Shown here: piece by piece, positions 53,512 through 60,793 of the stretch | Layout of the letters: every line of letters starts with the position of its first letter | Position numbering within the stretch: the first letter of the stretch is position 1 | Origin: Enterobacteriaceae bacterium UBA7338 | Lineage (GTDB): Bacteria > Pseudomonadota > Gammaproteobacteria > Enterobacterales > Enterobacteriaceae | Assembly (NCBI GenBank): GCA_002480085.1 | Contig: DKPJ01000009.1 | Span: forward strand, 259,169 to 323,168 | Direction of reading: 5' to 3' | DNA length: 64,000 bases | Position numbers and translations under genes: made by a program | The notes under the pieces: generated by a model | What the model was told of the DNA's origin: nothing | Database searches by the model: none | What the model saw: the letters and a program-made list of their open reading frames with translations, nothing else

Positions 53512-54855
53512 TTACGCGACCTGCTCGCTCTCCCCCTCTGCACGCTGTGACTCCTGCGCCTCCTGCTCCAGAAGCTGTTTCTCGTAGACCTTAAAGAACG
53601 GGTAGTAGATCACGGCGGAGACCACGGCCAGCAGCACCACGAGGATTGCCGCCCGGTAGTCCCAGCCCAGCGCCCAGGCTGCGCCAATTGGTGCCGGTGC
53701 GGTCCACGGGACCACCGCAATCACCCGGCCAATCAGATCCATTTTCATTGCGCCCCAGGCGATCACCGAGTTGACCAGCGGTGCGAGCAGGAAGGGGATA
53801 AAAAAGACCGGGTTCATGACGATGGGGGTACCGAAGATCACCGGCTCGTTAATGTTAAAGAAGCTGGGCACAATACTGAGCCGTCCGATAGAGCGCAGGT
53901 GCACGGATCGGCTGCGCAGATAGCAGATCACCAGACCCATCGTCGCCCCGGAACCGCCTACCACAATAAAGAACGTCCAGAACGCCTCCATGAAAATGTG
54001 CGGCAGCGGCGCGCCCTGCGCCAGCGCGGTCTGGTTCATCCCCAGGTTGGTTAACCAGAACATCTGCAGCATACCGGAGACAATAGCCGCCCCGTGGATG
54101 CCGGCAAACCACAGCAGATGGCCAACCAGCACCGCCAGCAGAATAGCGGGCAGGGAATCAGCGGCGGCCACCAGCGGCTTAAACAGGGCCATGATGGCCT
54201 GCGGGATCAGCACCGAGAACTCAGACTGGATAAACAGGCTCAGCGGGTAAAGTGTGAGTACCACCACCAGCACCGGGATCAGCAGATCGAACGAGTTTTT
54301 GATCATCGGCGGAACCTGATCCGGCAGGCGGATACCGATGTTGCGCGCTTTCAAAAAGCGCATCATCTCAACGCAGTAGATAGCCACCAGGATAGCGGTA
54401 AAGATCCCGGTGCCGCCGAGGCTATGCACCGGCAGCGCGCTATCGGTTTTTGGCGCGGCGACCAGCAGAAACGCCATCAGCGAGAGCATGGCGCACATAA
54501 AGGGATCGAGCTGGTGCGACTTCACGTAGTGCTTGCCAAGGTTATAGGCGATGGCGGCACAGATGTAGATCGACATGATCCCCATGGTCATATCGAACGG
54601 GGTAAGGATCCGCCCCTCATACTGCTTTGCCAGATCGAGCCAGCCGCGAGCAAACCCCCAGGTGGTATCCGGTGAGAATGGAGGGTAGGCAAAGATGAGC
54701 AGAAAGGAGCCGACAATCATAAAGGGCATTGCCGAGATAAAACCATCACGAATCGCCATCACATGGCGCTGGGCAGAGATGCGTCCGGCGATGGGGCTGA
54801 CATAATTTTCAACAAAACGGAAGATCAGGTTAAACGCAGCGTGGTTGGCAGACAT
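53512..54855 (-). CDS. PTS permease, EIIC component of the lactose/cellobiose family (orphan)
   Basis: 447 aa with about ten hydrophobic segments, in the ChbC/CelB family: RDGFISAMPFMIVGSFLLIF near residue 48, GGSGATMGLVICYLRSR near 315 and the substrate motif FNINEPVIFGTPIVMNP near 345. It transports and, with EIIA/EIIB, phosphorylates a beta-glucoside-like sugar. No EIIA, EIIB, hydrolase or regulator gene is next to it, so it would need partners from elsewhere. The start at 54855 (MSANHAAFNL) has CCGGAGAG upstream; 12 codons further up is an ATG without one. A LacI-type double operator overlaps its promoter. Confidence 0.88.
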   Translation of the reverse strand: MSANHAAFNLIFRFVENYVSPIAGRISAQRHVMAIRDGFISAMPFMIVGSFLLIFAYPPFSPDTTWGFARGWLDLAKQYEGRILTPFDMTMGIMSIYICAAIAYNLGKHYVKSHQLDPFMCAMLSLMAFLLVAAPKTDSALPVHSLGGTGIFTAILVAIYCVEMMRFLKARNIGIRLPDQVPPMIKNSFDLLIPVLVVVLTLYPLSLFIQSEFSVLIPQAIMALFKPLVAAADSLPAILLAVLVGHLLWFAGIHGAAIVSGMLQMFWLTNLGMNQTALAQGAPLPHIFMEAFWTFFIVVGGSGATMGLVICYLRSRSVHLRSIGRLSIVPSFFNINEPVIFGTPIVMNPVFFIPFLLAPLVNSVIAWGAMKMDLIGRVIAVVPWTAPAPIGAAWALGWDYRAAILVVLLAVVSAVIYYPFFKVYEKQLLEQEAQESQRAEGESEQVA

Positions 54856-54896
54856 TTTGGCTCTCCGGTCAGGCGAAAAAAGGAATGGCAAAAATG

Positions 54897-54925
54897 AGTA
54901 TCAGTCTGCGATCTGCAGTGTGCAA
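54897..54925 (-). promoter_or_regulatory. Promoter of the PTS IIC gene
   Basis: On the minus strand TTGCAC (54920-54925), 17-base spacer, GATACT (54897-54902), about 42 bases before the start codon. Its -35 overlaps the operator palindrome by two bases. Confidence 0.65.
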
Positions 54926-54944
54926 CCGGTTACTGTAACCGGTT
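54924..54944. promoter_or_regulatory. LacI-family-type operator upstream of the PTS IIC gene
   Basis: A 21-base perfect palindrome: AACCGGTTAC, a central T, GTAACCGGTT. Each arm is itself the self-complementary AACCGGTT core common to LacI/GalR-family operators, with centres 13 bases apart. Placement over the -35 suggests repression. Confidence 0.65.
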
Positions 54945-55011
54945 TCCGCGATTGTGAAGAGGATCGATAATCGGCCTGGCGCGCTGTAAGTAAATAAGAT
55001 TCACCTCACAA

Positions 55012-55692
55012 TCAGGCCGGTATCTGCCGTCGAGAGTCGGCGCTCTCAAGAAGCGTCCGCTGCATCTGCACCAGGATATCTGCCGCGTAGAATAACCCTG
55101 CATCAGTATCAACGCCCAGCTTCGCCATCAGACTAAGCTTATGTGCGCGAATGCTTTTGCAGTTGCGCTCAAGCCGAACGGCAATATTAGCAATCGGATA
55201 GCCCAGGGCGGTGTAGTAAAGGATCTCCCGCTCGGTCTGATTTAGTACCCGCTCATAGCTGTAATACCAGAGGTTGAGGATAGTCTCATTCACCCGCTGT
55301 TTATCGCTAAGCCACTTCCGTAGCTGCTGGCGTACCCCCTCCAGCGGCGCGGTTTTGCTGATAATACCGTGCAGCGCGACAGGGGAAAAATGGCTCACCA
55401 ACCGGGCCTCCATGTCGTTGCCCGCCAGCACAATGCGCTGCTGACCGGGGCGGGTTTGCGCCAGGTCACACATTACCTTAAGACACTCCAGCCGCTGCGC
55501 TCTGACAGCAGAGAGCGAATAGATCAGTGCAAAAAAGGGCGTCCACGGCAGCGCATGCATAAATGCGGCGTAATCTTTAAAGAAATAAAACTGATAATTT
55601 CCTACTGCTGGTAATAGATGCCGCAGCCCGGCTTCGCTCATGGCGCATTGTTCAATAATGGCAACGTCTCTTCTTGCTCTGCTTTTTTCCAT
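55012..55692 (-). CDS. bglJ: BglJ-like LuxR-family regulator
   Basis: 226 aa (E. coli BglJ 225). Degenerate receiver-like N-terminal half without a clear phospho-aspartate, and a C-terminal LuxR helix-turn-helix (TEREILYYTALGYPIANIAV, then KSIRAHKLSLMAKLGV) at about residues 154-205. In E. coli BglJ forms a heterodimer with RcsB and relieves H-NS silencing of bgl and other loci. It overlaps the yjjQ 3' end by 55 bases. The identity is by recall and genomic place. Confidence 0.82.
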   Translation of the reverse strand: MEKSRARRDVAIIEQCAMSEAGLRHLLPAVGNYQFYFFKDYAAFMHALPWTPFFALIYSLSAVRAQRLECLKVMCDLAQTRPGQQRIVLAGNDMEARLVSHFSPVALHGIISKTAPLEGVRQQLRKWLSDKQRVNETILNLWYYSYERVLNQTEREILYYTALGYPIANIAVRLERNCKSIRAHKLSLMAKLGVDTDAGLFYAADILVQMQRTLLESADSRRQIPA

Positions 55693-56375
55693 TGCTTACC
55701 CTCGCCATTCATTGGATTTAAATTTAAGATCCCTGCCCCATAACTGCTATTAATCCATGCGTACAACTCAGCATTGCTACGTAATAAGAGGCGGCGCATA
55801 GCGCTATTTTTCTGTGCGCTCACCGTCTTATTGCTTTTTTTCAGCATAGAGGCGATCTGATTAATACCCCACCCTTTACCAAGAAGTCGTAATACCTGCT
55901 TTTCTGAATAGGTTAATGACAGTGCGGGCTGACTGACATCGTCATCATCATAATCACGATCTGACAAAAGCGACCGGCCGATAATTTCTGCGCGACGGTT
56001 GCCGCTACGGACCGCATTAATAATGCCCTCGACGGGTTCCATGCTGGAGAGCAGCGTGCTTTCTGAACGCAGCAGTAGCTCTACCGCCAGCGGGTAAATG
56101 GGCAGGGGAACGATAAAAACCCAATGAATATCAAGACACTGCATCATCATAGAGTAGTATGTCTTACAGGCGCTGCGAGCCTGCCTCAGATCGTTAGTGA
56201 GATCGACAATAACAACGTTCGCGTGCTGCAGCAGGGAGAGCGTTATCTCCTCTGGCGTCGCGCAGTAAATAGTTTCATATTCACAAAATGATTGCGCCAT
56301 AATAGCGCCGAGACCAAACTGTATTATGGGTGCCCTGCTTATTACCACTGCGCACCTGTACTTTTCTGATAGCAT
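55638..56375 (-). CDS. yjjQ: YjjQ-like LuxR-family regulator
   Basis: 245 aa (E. coli YjjQ about 241). The C-terminal region is strongly conserved: LRLLGKGWGINQIASMLKKS, NKTVSAQKNSAMRRLLLRSN (LuxR HTH near residues 165-215). E. coli YjjQ represses motility and capsule genes and is itself silenced by H-NS. The start ATG at 56375 follows GGAGGAG closely; a GTG 5 codons upstream is less likely. It is first in yjjQ-bglJ. Upstream 56376-56931 is AT-rich with no supported gene, as expected of an H-NS target. Confidence 0.85.
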   Translation of the reverse strand: MLSEKYRCAVVISRAPIIQFGLGAIMAQSFCEYETIYCATPEEITLSLLQHANVVIVDLTNDLRQARSACKTYYSMMMQCLDIHWVFIVPLPIYPLAVELLLRSESTLLSSMEPVEGIINAVRSGNRRAEIIGRSLLSDRDYDDDDVSQPALSLTYSEKQVLRLLGKGWGINQIASMLKKSNKTVSAQKNSAMRRLLLRSNAELYAWINSSYGAGILNLNPMNGEGKQWKKAEQEETLPLLNNAP

Positions 56376-56931
56376 ATCTCCTCCGCTCACATTCGAGAAC
56401 TCAGTGTGTTAATTCATCACGATAACGTTCATGAATAAATAAATGCCAGAACAAAAGCGCTACTCAACATCACAGCTGTTAACACAGCATCTCATTATCT
56501 CTATTCGTCACGCTTACATCATCAGACTTACGGTGGCCGACTGCGGTATTACTCTTTTATCCCTGGCTTAATATCGCATATCTTTGTTAAAAAAATAATG
56601 GGTGCGACGGCAAAAAAAATACGTCATTGAGAAAGTATTCCTAAATATATAAACACGGTGAATGATCAGAATCGTCTATACCCCGCCGCATGGCGATACC
56701 ACAGCAAAGAAACGACCTGAGACGATTAAATCAATTTATGCGCTAAATATTGATCTCTCACAGCGCTGGGCGGGTAGCACGTTGTGTTAAAAGCTAGTTT
56801 TCTGTTTCGCTACGCTGGCCTGTCGGTGCCCGGGTTGTGGATCTACCGAAAGCGCCCCGCGTTTGAGGTTTGTGTTCTGCCTGCGCCGTGGTAATAATCC
56901 CTGTTCCTGTTGCGGCCAAAAAGAGGCGGAT

Positions 56932-57573
56932 GTGAAGCACGACGGCGTGTATTTACCGGAGAAACTGGACGAGTCCAGCCTGAAGGACAAAATTTTCACC
57001 AGTGCCATTGAGCTGTTTGCCGAGTATGGCCTGAACGGTGCCCGCATGGAGCAGATCGCCGAGAAGGCGGGCACCACTAAACGGATGGTGGTTTACCACT
57101 TTAAAACCAAAGAGAACCTCTATCTGCAGGTGCTTGAGTACGTCTACACCCAGATCCGCGCCAGCGAAACGCGGCTCAACCTGACGCGGCTGCCGCCGGT
57201 AGAGGCGATGGTAGAGCTGGTGGAGAGCACCTTCGACTACCATGCTGCGCACCCCGATTTTATTCGTATTATCTGCATGGAGAATATGCAGCGCGGACGC
57301 TATATGCAGCAGTCAGAGTACCTGCGCAGGGTTAACCGCAGCGCGCTGACCCTGCTGGAGGATATCCTGGCGCGAGGCCAGCAGAAGCAGCTATTTAGCC
57401 GCAGCGTCAACGCCCGGGACGTGCACCGCCTGATGAGCAGCTTCAGCTTCCACTACGTTGCTAACAGCTACACCTTTACCCTGCTGTTTGAAGAGGGGGC
57501 GGATAGCCAGGCCCAGCAGGCACACTACCGCGCCATGGCGGTGCAGGTGGTGCTGCGCTATATCTGTCCATAA
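56932..57573 (+). CDS. TetR-family transcriptional regulator
   Basis: 213 aa from a GTG start with AGAGG 5 bases upstream (first residues M/VKHDGVYLPEKLDES). The TetR helix-turn-helix is clear: IFTSAIELFAEYGLNGARMEQIAEKAGTTKRMVVYHF in pieces over residues 22-58. The ligand domain follows. The frame is open back to 56791 and includes two CxxC pairs, but only non-ATG starts. Target and ligand unknown; it lies before ohrR in the same direction. Confidence 0.85.
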   Translation: MKHDGVYLPEKLDESSLKDKIFTSAIELFAEYGLNGARMEQIAEKAGTTKRMVVYHFKTKENLYLQVLEYVYTQIRASETRLNLTRLPPVEAMVELVESTFDYHAAHPDFIRIICMENMQRGRYMQQSEYLRRVNRSALTLLEDILARGQQKQLFSRSVNARDVHRLMSSFSFHYVANSYTFTLLFEEGADSQAQQAHYRAMAVQVVLRYICP

Positions 57574-57610
57574 ACAGGATCCCCCTGGGCAGAAAAAATA
57601 GCTTGTAATT

Positions 57611-57626
57611 AAATCGCGCACTATCT
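57611..57626. promoter_or_regulatory. Putative OhrR operator before ohrR
   Basis: AAATCGCGCACTATCT agrees with the palindrome upstream of ohr at 13 of 16 positions and lies 11 bases before the ohrR ATG, fitting autorepression. Confidence 0.55.
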
Positions 57627-57637
57627 ATATTCTAAAC

Positions 57638-58093
57638 ATGAAGACGAAATCGACGGCCCCGGCGAATGCGCCGCTGGCTTTGAATAATCAGCTCTGCTTT
57701 GCGCTCTACTCCGCAAACCTGGCGCTGAATAAACTCTATCGGCAGCTGCTGGCCCCGTTAGGTCTCACCTATCCGCAGTATCTGGTGATGCTGGTGCTGT
57801 GGGAGCGGGACGACATCACCGTGTCAGAGATTGGTGACCAGCTGTTTCTGGACTCCGCCACCCTGACGCCGCTGCTGAAGCGTCTCGAGAGCGCCGGGCT
57901 GATTGTTCGCCAGCGCTCGCGCCAGGACGAGCGCCAGGTGGCCGTGACCCTGACCGAATCGGGACGGGCGTTACAGCAGCAGGCACTTACGATCCCGGAA
58001 TCGGTACGCTGCGCCGCTGCCTGCGATACGGACTCCCTGGCCGCCCTTCAGCACGAGCTGGAGACGCTGCGCCACCGGCTTCATAAGACTTAG
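57638..58093 (+). CDS. ohrR: OhrR, MarR-family organic-peroxide sensor
   Basis: 151 aa. Winged-helix repressor: LTYPQYLVMLVLWERDDITV near residue 43, DSATLTPLLKRLESAGLI near 72. The peroxidatic cysteine is C20 (NNQLCFALY), and C125 and C129 near the C-terminus could be the resolving partner, making it a two-Cys OhrR. It represses ohr until oxidised by organic hydroperoxides. It is 94 bases upstream of ohr on the same strand. Confidence 0.9.
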   Translation: MKTKSTAPANAPLALNNQLCFALYSANLALNKLYRQLLAPLGLTYPQYLVMLVLWERDDITVSEIGDQLFLDSATLTPLLKRLESAGLIVRQRSRQDERQVAVTLTESGRALQQQALTIPESVRCAAACDTDSLAALQHELETLRHRLHKT

Positions 58094-58129
58094 GTTTCAC
58101 CGTCCCTGACGGTCCTGAGCGTAACATAT

Positions 58130-58145
58130 AAATAGCGCGCTATTT
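58130..58145. promoter_or_regulatory. Putative OhrR operator before ohr
   Basis: AAATAGCGCGCTATTT, a 16-base perfect palindrome, 42 bases before the ohr start and matched by a degenerate copy before ohrR. Confidence 0.65.
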
Positions 58146-58187
58146 TATAGCGAATATATTGATAACAGCGAAAATAAGGAACCTGCC

Positions 58188-58616
58188 ATGTCTTTAGAAA
58201 AAGTAGTTTACACCGCAAAAGCCAAAGCAACCGGTGGCCGTGATGGCCGTGCAACCTCCTCTGACGGCGTGCTGGACGTACAGCTGGGCGTACCGAAAGA
58301 GATGGGCGGCATGGGCGGCAACGTCACTAACCCGGAGCAGCTGTTTGCTGCGGGCTACTCCGCCTGCTTCCTCGGCGCGATGAAGTTTGTTGCTGGCCGC
58401 GACAAGATCGCCATGCCAAAAGAGGCCTTTGTTGAAGGCGAAGTCGGTATCGGGCCGCTGCCAACCGGTTTTGGTATCGAAGCGAAGCTGAACATCCACC
58501 TGCCGGGTATGGACGCGGCTGAAGCGCAGAAGCTGGTTGATGCCGCGCATATCGTCTGCCCTTACTCCAACGCTACCCGCAACAACATTGACGTGACGCT
58601 GAATATCATCGCCTGA
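58188..58616 (+). CDS. ohr: Organic hydroperoxide reductase Ohr
   Basis: 142 aa, the usual length. Thiol peroxidase of the Ohr/OsmC family that reduces lipid and other organic hydroperoxides using dihydrolipoyl partners. Catalytic C60 (GYSACF) and C124 (HIVCPYSNATR), with E50 and R18 in the active site. Not in E. coli K-12 here; paired with ohrR. A REP-like stem follows at 58626. Confidence 0.95.
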   Translation: MSLEKVVYTAKAKATGGRDGRATSSDGVLDVQLGVPKEMGGMGGNVTNPEQLFAAGYSACFLGAMKFVAGRDKIAMPKEAFVEGEVGIGPLPTGFGIEAKLNIHLPGMDAAEAQKLVDAAHIVCPYSNATRNNIDVTLNIIA

Positions 58617-58625
58617 TAGTGAGCA

Positions 58626-58656
58626 AGGCCGGGCGGCCCAGCGCGTGCCCGGTCTA
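58626..58656. repeat. REP-like hairpin after ohr
   Basis: AGGCCGGGCGGCCCAGCGCG followed by TGCCCGGTCT; a degenerate REP or simple terminator-type stem between ohr and dnaT. Confidence 0.5.
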
Positions 58657-58738
58657 TAAAAGCATCCCCTCTCTGTGCTACTATGAGCAGATATCAACCG
58701 CGGATCTTCCCGCTCTGTTTTTAGCTTGAGATAGCGCT

Positions 58739-59278
58739 ATGTCTTCCAGAATCCTCTCCACCAATGTCATCGGTATCGACGCGTTTATGCACGATCACGC
58801 TCGCGTCCTGACCCAGTCCCGTGAAGGGACGGTGGCCGTTTTTGCTGATAACGCCCCGGCGTTTTATGCCCTGACGCCTGCGCGCCTGGCGCAGCTGCTG
58901 GAACTGGAAGCCCGGCTGCAGCGCCCGGCCAGCGATATCGCGCTCGATCAGCAGTTTTATGGCGAACCGGCCGACGCGCCGCCCAGCGTACCGATGGGTA
59001 AATTTCCGATGTACGCAGGCTGGCAGCCGGATCCCGATTTTCAGCGCCTTGCGGCCCTATGGGGCATCGGTCTGAACCAGCCCGTTACCCACGAGGAGCT
59101 GGCCTCGTTTGTCACCTACTGGCAGGCGGAGGGCAAGGTGTTTCACCATATGCAGTGGCAGCAGAAGCTGGCCCGCAGCGTGCAAATTGGCCGCGGTAGC
59201 CTGAGCGGCGCCGTTAAGCGCGATGTTAATGCGGTCTCCGAACCGGATAATCAGGTTCCCCCAGGCTTCAGAGGTTAA
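58739..59278 (+). CDS. dnaT: Primosomal protein DnaT
   Basis: 179 aa, equal to E. coli. Component of the PriA-PriB-DnaT restart primosome. Seen: RILSTNVIGIDAFMHDHARV at the start and FPMYAGWQPDPDFQRLAALWG near residue 90. Directly followed by dnaC, 2 bases apart. Confidence 0.97.
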   Translation: MSSRILSTNVIGIDAFMHDHARVLTQSREGTVAVFADNAPAFYALTPARLAQLLELEARLQRPASDIALDQQFYGEPADAPPSVPMGKFPMYAGWQPDPDFQRLAALWGIGLNQPVTHEELASFVTYWQAEGKVFHHMQWQQKLARSVQIGRGSLSGAVKRDVNAVSEPDNQVPPGFRG

Positions 59279-59280
59279 TC

Positions 59281-60018
59281 ATGAAAGACGTCGGCGAAAT
59301 GATGAAGCGTTTGCAAAAGATGATGCCTGCCCACGTAAAACCGGCGTTTACTACCGGCGAAGAGCTGCTGGCCTGGCAAAAAGATCAGGGTGAGATCCGC
59401 TCGGCGGCCATCGCCCGGGAAAATCGGGCCATGAAGATGCAGCGCACCTTTAACCGCTCCGGCATTCGTCCTCTGCATCAGAACTGCTCTTTCGACAACT
59501 ATAAGGTCGAAAACGAGGGGCAGATGAACGCCCTGGGCAAGGCGCGCCAGTACGTTGAGGAGTTCGACGGTAACATCGCCAGCTTTGTCTTCTCCGGCAA
59601 GCCGGGCACCGGCAAAAACCATCTGGCGGCGGCCATCTGCAACGAGCTGCTGCTGCGCGGGAAGTCGGTGCTGATCATCACCGTGGCCGACATCATGTCC
59701 GCCATGAAGGAGACCTTCAGCAGCCGGGAGACCAGCGAAGAGCAGCTGATTAACGATCTCAGCATGGTCGATCTGCTGGTGATTGACGAGATCGGCGTCC
59801 AGTCGGAGTCCCGCTATGAGAAGGTGATCATTAACCAGATCGTCGATCGTCGCTCCTCTTCCAAGCGCCCGACCGGCATGCTCACCAATAATAATGTGGC
59901 GGATATGACCCGACTGCTCGGCGAACGGGTGATGGACCGCATGCGTCTCGGCAACAGCCTGTGGGTTAACTTTAACTGGGATAGCTACCGCAGCCGCGTC
60001 ACCGGCAAAGAGTATTAA
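59281..60018 (+). CDS. dnaC: DNA replication protein DnaC (helicase loader)
   Basis: 245 aa, equal to E. coli. AAA+ ATPase that loads DnaB at oriC and restarted forks. N-terminal DnaB-binding part, Walker A SGKPGTGKNHLAAAI near residue 103, Walker B LLVIDEIGVQ near 165, arginine-finger region DRMRLGNSLWVNF near 220. Confidence 0.97.
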   Translation: MKDVGEMMKRLQKMMPAHVKPAFTTGEELLAWQKDQGEIRSAAIARENRAMKMQRTFNRSGIRPLHQNCSFDNYKVENEGQMNALGKARQYVEEFDGNIASFVFSGKPGTGKNHLAAAICNELLLRGKSVLIITVADIMSAMKETFSSRETSEEQLINDLSMVDLLVIDEIGVQSESRYEKVIINQIVDRRSSSKRPTGMLTNNNVADMTRLLGERVMDRMRLGNSLWVNFNWDSYRSRVTGKEY

Positions 60019-60090
60019 GAGCTTTCCTGGCGCGGCCTGCCGGGTCTCCCGTTATATACTGACGCGACTTATCCTGACGGGTTATACCAC

Positions 60091-60591
60091 ATGAAATCAG
60101 CTAAACGTTTACTGTGCAGCGTCGCGATCGCCAGCGCCCTGCTCTCTTCTCTCTCTCACGCCGCCACCTGGCAGGAGCAGCTCACCAGCGCTGCCAACCA
60201 GCTGAGCCAGAACTCAGGCTCCACCACGTCAACGCAGCAGAGCGGTACCTCGCTCTCCGCCCTCGGCGGCCTGCTCAACGGCGGTAACCAGGCGCTGAGC
60301 GCCGATACCATGAATAACGCCGCCGGCATCCTGGAGTACTGCGCCAAAAACAAGCTGGCCTCGGTCACTAGCGCGGAGAATATCAAGAGCCAGGTGCTGG
60401 AGAAGCTCGGTCTGAGCGCGCCGGAGCAGAAGGAAGATACCAACTTTATGGATGGGTTACAGGGGATGCTGAACACCAAAGATGGCGAGCAGCTGAACCT
60501 GAACAATATCGGCAGCACGCCGCTGGCGCAGAAGGTGAAAACCAAAGCCTGCGACCTGGTGCTGAAGCAGGGTGTGAACTTCCTCTCCTGA
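60091..60591 (+). CDS. yjjA: YjjA, DUF2501 exported protein
   Basis: 166 aa (E. coli 164). Signal peptide ending SHAATWQEQ, Ser/Gln-rich mature part (NQLSQNSGSTTSTQQSGTSL) and ILEYCAKNKLAS near residue 91. Function unknown. Usual place between dnaC and opgB. Confidence 0.92.
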   Translation: MKSAKRLLCSVAIASALLSSLSHAATWQEQLTSAANQLSQNSGSTTSTQQSGTSLSALGGLLNGGNQALSADTMNNAAGILEYCAKNKLASVTSAENIKSQVLEKLGLSAPEQKEDTNFMDGLQGMLNTKDGEQLNLNNIGSTPLAQKVKTKACDLVLKQGVNFLS

Positions 60592-60793
60592 TCGTTTTTC
60601 CCCTGTCGCGCCTGCCCGATACACAGCGGGCGCGTCTGCCGCATATAAATGAGACATTGCTCATAAAACGCCCCTCTCTAAACCTTTTCTTAATAGAATT
60701 CAGGCTTTGTGACGCTAGAATTGCAGCTATGTGAATACGCTATTAAAGTGTTACTCCTGCAAAAATTCGGCTGTTGCTATTGAGGATCGACCG

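Noticed and set aside
60607..60634. GC-rich inverted repeat after yjjA
   Set aside because: The arms pair only with a bulge and no U-run follows, so I do not call it a terminator.
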